From positions 186,001-250,000 of the forward strand of contig JADIYI010000002.1 of assembly GCA_016705365.1 (NCBI GenBank): 64,000 bases of DNA. The letters are read 5' to 3'. The notes below the pieces were generated by a model. It was not told the DNA's origin and did no database searches. It saw only the letters and a program-made list of their open reading frames with translations. A program made the translations under genes and the position numbers. This document shows positions 59,808-64,000 of this stretch, piece by piece. How positions within the stretch are numbered: the first letter of the stretch is position 1; every line of letters begins with the position of its first letter. This DNA is from Gammaproteobacteria bacterium (lineage in GTDB: Bacteria; Pseudomonadota; Gammaproteobacteria; Pseudomonadales; UBA5518).

Positions 59808-62210
59808 ATGCACAAGATACTGCGCTGCATCGCCGGCACAATGATTCTACTCACCGCTGGGCTGGCGCAAGCACAGGACACCTCCGCAAACCTGCCACAT
59901 GCCGATCCTGTGTTCACCGGAAAGATCAGCCGGTTCGGAAAGGACTCAATCGGTGCTTTTCCGAAGCGCGTCACGGCACCAGCGGATGCTCCAAACATCC
60001 TTCTGGTGATGACTGACGATGTCGGCTTTGGCGCGGCGAGCACTTTCGGCGGACCGATCCCGACGCCCAACCTCGATCGCCTGGCAGCCCACGGCCTGCG
60101 CTACAACCAGTTTCATACGACCGCCATGTGCTCGCCGACGCGCGCGGCGCTGTTGACCGGACGCAATCATCAGGCCGTCGGTAACGGCACGGTGATCGAC
60201 GGCGCCACCGGCTATCCCGGCTATTGGGCGACCATTCCACACAGTGCCGCGACGGTGGCACGGGTGCTGCGCGACAATGGCTACAACACCGCGATGTTCG
60301 GCAAGCATCACAACGTGCCGGTTTGGGAGAGTTCGGCCGCAGGGCCGTTCACCCAGTGGCCGACTTCGCTGGGTTTCGAGTACTTCTATGGATTCATCGG
60401 TGGTGACGCCGACCAGTGGGACCCAGTGCTCTACCGCGGGACCGAACGTACCGAGATCGACCAGGCGGCGGCACCGCGTAATGCCAAGCTACTCGACGAA
60501 CGCCTCGCCGATGACAGCATCCGCTGGATTCACAATCAGAAGGCCGCTGACCCGACCAAGCCGTTCTTCATCTACTACGCCAGCGGGATCGCACACGCGC
60601 CGCATCAAGCACCTGCCGACTGGATTGCCCGCTTCAAAGGCAGGTTTGACGAGGGCTGGGATCAAGTGCGTCAGGAGAGCATCGCACGACAGAAGCTGCG
60701 CGGAATCATTCCGCCGTCCACCACGCTGACGCCACGACCACCCGATATCAATGCCTGGGATTCACAGAACCGCGACCAGAAACGTATTTCAGCCCGTTTC
60801 ATGGAAGTCTATGCGGCCATGCTGGCCTATCAGGATTTCCAGTTCGGTCGGGTCCTGGATGAACTGGAGCGAATGGGTGAACTCGACCACACCTTGGTGA
60901 TCTTCATCGAAGGCGACAATGGCGGCAGTGGTGAGGGCAGCCTGCAGGGAACCACCAACGAGATCGGTATGCTGGCCAACGGCGTCACGGAGTCCACGTC
61001 CTGGTTGAGCAGCGTACTGAGGCTGATGGGCGGACCCAAGACCTACGATCTTTATCCTGTCGGTTGGGCATGGGCAATGAACACGCCATTCCAATGGACC
61101 AAACAGATCGGCTCGCATTTCGGCGGCACGCGCAACGGCATGGTCGTGGCATGGCCAGAGCACATCGAGGCGCATGGGGAGGTACGCTCCCAGTTTCACC
61201 ATGTTGTCGACATTGCACCGACCCTGCTGGACGCGGTGGGACTGAAGACCCCGGCCATGGTCGACGGTGTCGAGCAGCAGAAGATCGACGGCGTCAGCCT
61301 CGCCTACACCTGGGAGCAGGCGAGCGCACCCAGCCGCCATACCAGCCAGTACTTCGAACTGAATGGCAATGCCGCGATGTATCGTGACGGCTGGATCGCC
61401 AGCACGACGCCACGGCGTACGCCTTGGGGTGGCTTGCGCGCACCGAATCTGGATGAGACCGACCTGCATTGGGAGCTCTACGATCTGCGAAATGACTATT
61501 CGCAGGCCCATGACCTGGCAACCAAGGAACCAAAGAAGCTGGCTGAGCTGGTCGATCTGTTCTGGCAGGAAGCAAAACACAACAACGTGCTGCCCATGAT
61601 CCCGAACGCGCCGAACGTGCCCGTGGGATATCAGGCAAGCCTGGTGAACTACGGCTCACACCGCACCAACTGGATCTACTGGGGCCGCGACATCACGGTC
61701 GCTTACGACGCAGCGCCGCCCATGGCTGCGCGCTCTTTCAGTATCACGGCGGAGGTTACGATCCCGCAAGGCGGCGGGAATGGTGTATTGGTCGCCAATG
61801 GTAGCTGGTTTGGCGGGTGGGTCTTCTATTTGAAGGATGGCCGGCCAGTGGCACACGAAGCGTTCTCGGAGCAGCCCAAGGACCAGTTCCATGTCGAGGC
61901 GGACACCGTGATTCCAGCGGGCAAGGCCACGATCCGTTTCGATTTCGACTTTGACGGTGGCGGGCCGGGAGGGGGTGGAACCATGCGCATCCTGGTCGAC
62001 GGAAAGCAGGTTGCGAACGGCCGAATCGAGCGCACCATTGTACTGCGTGCCGGTCTGGGTGAGACCTTCGACATTGGCTACGATACAGGTGCACCTGTGA
62101 TCGAGGACTACACGAAGGATGGGCGCTTCACCGGTGACATCGACAAGGTAACGGTTGAGTTGGGCCAGCCGGGCAAGCCCGGCTCGGTATACGCCGCCAA
62201 GGACAACTAG
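59808..62210 (+). CDS. Large exported arylsulfatase
   Basis: An 800-residue sulfatase with AGAGAGG upstream and a signal peptide (MHKILRCIAGTMILLTAGLA, cleaved after QAQ or nearby). Metal site: NILLVMTDDVGFGAAS. Activation site: CSPTRAALLTGRN with Cys108. Then FGKHHNVPVWE and the metal motif FIEGDNGGSGEGSL. It belongs to a long subfamily that ends in a beta-sandwich: GETFDIGYDTGAPVIEDYTK, FTGDIDKVTVELG. The usual SDR and TetR neighbours suggest a regulated catabolic role. A related gene of the same type lies at 63049 in the opposite orientation. Confidence 0.94.
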   Translation: MHKILRCIAGTMILLTAGLAQAQDTSANLPHADPVFTGKISRFGKDSIGAFPKRVTAPADAPNILLVMTDDVGFGAASTFGGPIPTPNLDRLAAHGLRYNQFHTTAMCSPTRAALLTGRNHQAVGNGTVIDGATGYPGYWATIPHSAATVARVLRDNGYNTAMFGKHHNVPVWESSAAGPFTQWPTSLGFEYFYGFIGGDADQWDPVLYRGTERTEIDQAAAPRNAKLLDERLADDSIRWIHNQKAADPTKPFFIYYASGIAHAPHQAPADWIARFKGRFDEGWDQVRQESIARQKLRGIIPPSTTLTPRPPDINAWDSQNRDQKRISARFMEVYAAMLAYQDFQFGRVLDELERMGELDHTLVIFIEGDNGGSGEGSLQGTTNEIGMLANGVTESTSWLSSVLRLMGGPKTYDLYPVGWAWAMNTPFQWTKQIGSHFGGTRNGMVVAWPEHIEAHGEVRSQFHHVVDIAPTLLDAVGLKTPAMVDGVEQQKIDGVSLAYTWEQASAPSRHTSQYFELNGNAAMYRDGWIASTTPRRTPWGGLRAPNLDETDLHWELYDLRNDYSQAHDLATKEPKKLAELVDLFWQEAKHNNVLPMIPNAPNVPVGYQASLVNYGSHRTNWIYWGRDITVAYDAAPPMAARSFSITAEVTIPQGGGNGVLVANGSWFGGWVFYLKDGRPVAHEAFSEQPKDQFHVEADTVIPAGKATIRFDFDFDGGGPGGGGTMRILVDGKQVANGRIERTIVLRAGLGETFDIGYDTGAPVIEDYTKDGRFTGDIDKVTVELGQPGKPGSVYAAKDN

Positions 62211-62397
62211 ACGGTCAGTTGCCGCATCGAGACGCGAAAAATGCCGGGGCTGCCGGAGGGAACCGTCGCTGGGGTGCTGTTTCTGACCCCGGACGAGGCG
62301 AACCAACTATTGCACAAGGCCCGAGTTTTCCGTCGACAGAGCCAGAAATGCAGGGCTGTGCATGGATCGTCCGCCGGGATCCTGGTCAGGTCCATGC

Positions 62398-63039
62398 TCA
62401 GAGCGCGTTCACACCATCGCTGATGAACTCCACCAACGCACTCACCTGCTCCTGCGGAGTCAGCGGTGTCGCATTGAGCGCTTCCTGCCACGGCTGACCC
62501 GGGCGTCCGATGTCGCCCAGCGTGGCGTGAATGACGTTCATGATCATGCCCAGGTACCATTCGATCAGCGGCCGGGACGCGCCGGGAGCAACATCGTGCA
62601 GCATTTCAAGAATCGGCACATCAATGTATCTGTCAGACACCTGTGAGCGTAAGGGGTTATGTTCCTGGTGCAACTTCGCCAGGCAGCGCAGGAAGCGCCG
62701 GCCCGCAGCTTGTCGGTCGATGGCGAGCTTCGCCAGTGGCAGGCACAGGATCTCCACGATGTCGCGATGCTGCGGCGCTCGACCTGAAGCGAGCAATGCG
62801 TCGTACATACGCCGTCGATCGGCGTTGATCGACGGCAACCAGCGTTCCAGAATGGCTTTCACGAGCATATCCCGCCCGCCGAAGTGGTAGTGCAGTACGC
62901 CTTGGCTGATGCCCGCGGTGCGGTTTATGTCGCGCAGCGACACGGCGCCGACACCACGTTCGCCGAACAGTCGCTCGGCGGTATCAAGAATCCGCTTGCG
63001 CGTTCGCGCCGACGGGTCGGTTCGGGGGCGTGGCGGCAT
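62398..63039 (-). CDS. TetR-family transcriptional regulator
   Basis: A 213-residue TetR protein. The helix-turn-helix is in residues 14-60: RKRILDTAERLFGERGVGAV then SLRDINRTAGISQGVLHYHF. The ligand-binding region is less conserved and contains RFLRCLAKLHQEHNPLRSQV. It begins 9 bases after the stop of the sulfatase at 63049, so it is probably co-transcribed with it and controls that gene and perhaps the convergent sulfatase at 59808. Its ligand may be a sulfate ester or the freed alcohol; this is inference. Confidence 0.93.
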   Translation of the reverse strand: MPPRPRTDPSARTRKRILDTAERLFGERGVGAVSLRDINRTAGISQGVLHYHFGGRDMLVKAILERWLPSINADRRRMYDALLASGRAPQHRDIVEILCLPLAKLAIDRQAAGRRFLRCLAKLHQEHNPLRSQVSDRYIDVPILEMLHDVAPGASRPLIEWYLGMIMNVIHATLGDIGRPGQPWQEALNATPLTPQEQVSALVEFISDGVNAL

Positions 63040-63048
63040 GCGCTGCTC

Positions 63049-64000
63049 CTACAGCAGCTCAACGACGACGCGCTCGATCACGCCGGTAAAGGGATATGGC
63101 GCACGGTAATCGGCCGGCGATGAGCCGGTATCCAGGCCGATATCGAAGGTCTCATCGATCGAGTACATCGTGGCGGTACGCCTTAACGTTGCACTCGCTG
63201 CTTCCTTGCCGTCCACGCTGAGCCGCGTGGTGCCGCCGGGCACCAGGCCTGCACCCGTGGTGGCAAACTCGTAACGCAGCACGTGCTCACCGGGCTCGAG
63301 TGGCGCCTTGCCGCGCAGCGTGATTTCCTCGGCGTCGAAGATACGCAGGCGATAGACCGGTACACCTGCATCGTCCAGGTACAGCGACCAGCCGGCACTG
63401 CGTCCGCCCAGGGTGGCCAGCACACCGTGCGCACCGCCCTCGGGCACCCGGATGTGGGCTTCGATGACGTGAGACCGTGTCTTCGTGTTCGGCGCCTCCT
63501 TCTCGGCAATGCCGATGGTGCCGGGCCGGTACTCGAAGTGGGTGCGCCCGGCGGCGAGATTGGGAAACTGCGTGTTCTCGCGGGTAGGGTTGTGCAGCAC
63601 CACGTTGTTGGCAGCGGCCTGGATATCGAAGAGCTGCTGCAGTTCGCGCAGCTTGCCGGGTTCGCGCGCCGCGAGGTCACGACCCTGACTGAAGTCGGTG
63701 CGCAGATCATAGAGCTCCCAGCGGTCGGCGGCGAAATCCGTGTTGCGCGGTGCGCTGATCACGTTCCAGGGCACACGACCCCGGAATGCGGAGGCCATCC
63801 AGCCGTCGTGGTAGATCGCGCGGTTGCCGTAAACCTCGAAATACTGCGTGGTGTGGCGCTCGGCAGCCTTCGCGTCGGCGAAAGTGTACGCGAGGCTCGT
63901 ACCGTCCATCGGGCGCTGCGCCACGCCGTTCACGCTCGCGGGCGCCTCGATGCCGGTGAGTTCGAGGATCGTCGGCACGATATCGTTCACGTGAGCGAAC
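63049..64000 (-). CDS. Large arylsulfatase, N-terminus beyond window
   Basis: The C-terminal 316 residues of a sulfatase; the frame stays open to the right edge, where it reads AHVNDIVPTILELTGIEAPA. It matches the paralogue at 59808 domain for domain: SLAYTFADAKAAERHTTQYF, YHDGWMASAFRGRVPW, WELYDLRTDFSQGRDLA, and a C-terminal beta-sandwich with ETFDIGLDTGSSPADYRAPY. The catalytic Cys and metal sites are outside the window. It is followed by the TetR gene after 9 bases. Confidence 0.92.
   Translation of the reverse strand, partial: FAHVNDIVPTILELTGIEAPASVNGVAQRPMDGTSLAYTFADAKAAERHTTQYFEVYGNRAIYHDGWMASAFRGRVPWNVISAPRNTDFAADRWELYDLRTDFSQGRDLAAREPGKLRELQQLFDIQAAANNVVLHNPTRENTQFPNLAAGRTHFEYRPGTIGIAEKEAPNTKTRSHVIEAHIRVPEGGAHGVLATLGGRSAGWSLYLDDAGVPVYRLRIFDAEEITLRGKAPLEPGEHVLRYEFATTGAGLVPGGTTRLSVDGKEAASATLRRTATMYSIDETFDIGLDTGSSPADYRAPYPFTGVIERVVVELL

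Noticed and set aside
59650..59844. Short plus-strand frame after GGAGG at 59653
   Set aside because: TTG start lies before the GGAGG, the product has no features, and it runs into the sulfatase start.

Overview
The window is GC-rich, densely coding, non-mobile bacterial chromosome. It looks gammaproteobacterial. The order mltD, gloB, methyltransferase, rnhA, dnaQ followed by a FimL-type gene and sohB is the arrangement I know from Pseudomonas and its relatives, and the divergent ppsR/ppsA pair, tag, nudC and a gspA/gspB-type secretion locus fit. The abundance of arylsulfatases, sulfotransferases, acyl-CoA dehydrogenases, short-chain dehydrogenases (SDRs), a P450 and an alpha-methylacyl-CoA racemase suggests a lipid- or sterol-degrading environmental or marine lineage. 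I cannot name a genus. No rRNA, tRNA, CRISPR array, prophage or intact transposon was seen.

Layout. 1-6.5 kb: partial sulfotransferase, META-domain protein, ppsR/ppsA, a secretin-N-like exported protein and tag. 6.5-15.5 kb: helix-turn-helix protein, lipoprotein phosphatase overlapping mltD, gloB, then methyltransferase-rnhA-dnaQ, fimL-like and sohB. 15.5-29 kb: a type II secretion locus, with gspC-gspD facing away from gspE-F-G-H-I-J-K-L-M-A-B and a second, different gspD convergent at the far end. 29-38 kb: small exported protein, mobA and MOSC protein, alpha-methylacyl-CoA racemase, Tat-exported PhoD phosphatase, qmcA/nfeD membrane pair, the PhoU-like/PiT phosphate pair, and a glyoxalase. 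38-50 kb: cytochrome P450, APH-like kinase, SDR, SnoaL-like protein, two exported proteins, a solitary glgC, nudC, SDR, FAD-linked oxidase and a DUF1214 protein. 50-64 kb: sulfotransferase, hydrolase-metY, two acyl-CoA dehydrogenases, a UDG-superfamily protein, a sulfatase-SDR pair, an IS21-type remnant, and two related sulfatases in opposite orientation around a TetR gene.

How they work together. The gsp genes encode most of a type II secretion apparatus (cytoplasmic ATPase, inner-membrane platform, pseudopilus, outer-membrane channel). The prepilin peptidase and GspN are not here. The phosphate genes (PhoD, PhoU-like, PiT) are near one another but not in one transcript. The P450, racemase, acyl-CoA dehydrogenases, SDRs and sulfatases could together desulfate and degrade branched or sterol side chains. 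That link is inference from gene families, not shown by the sequence.

The least expected items are: two different full-length GspD secretins bracketing one T2SS locus; paired GC-rich palindromes between gspC and gspE; a 22-bp near-perfect palindrome upstream of the DUF1214 gene; a 37-codon orphan reading frame whose TTG start overlaps the oxidase stop; and an IstB-like remnant beside the sulfatases. No wholly new system was established.
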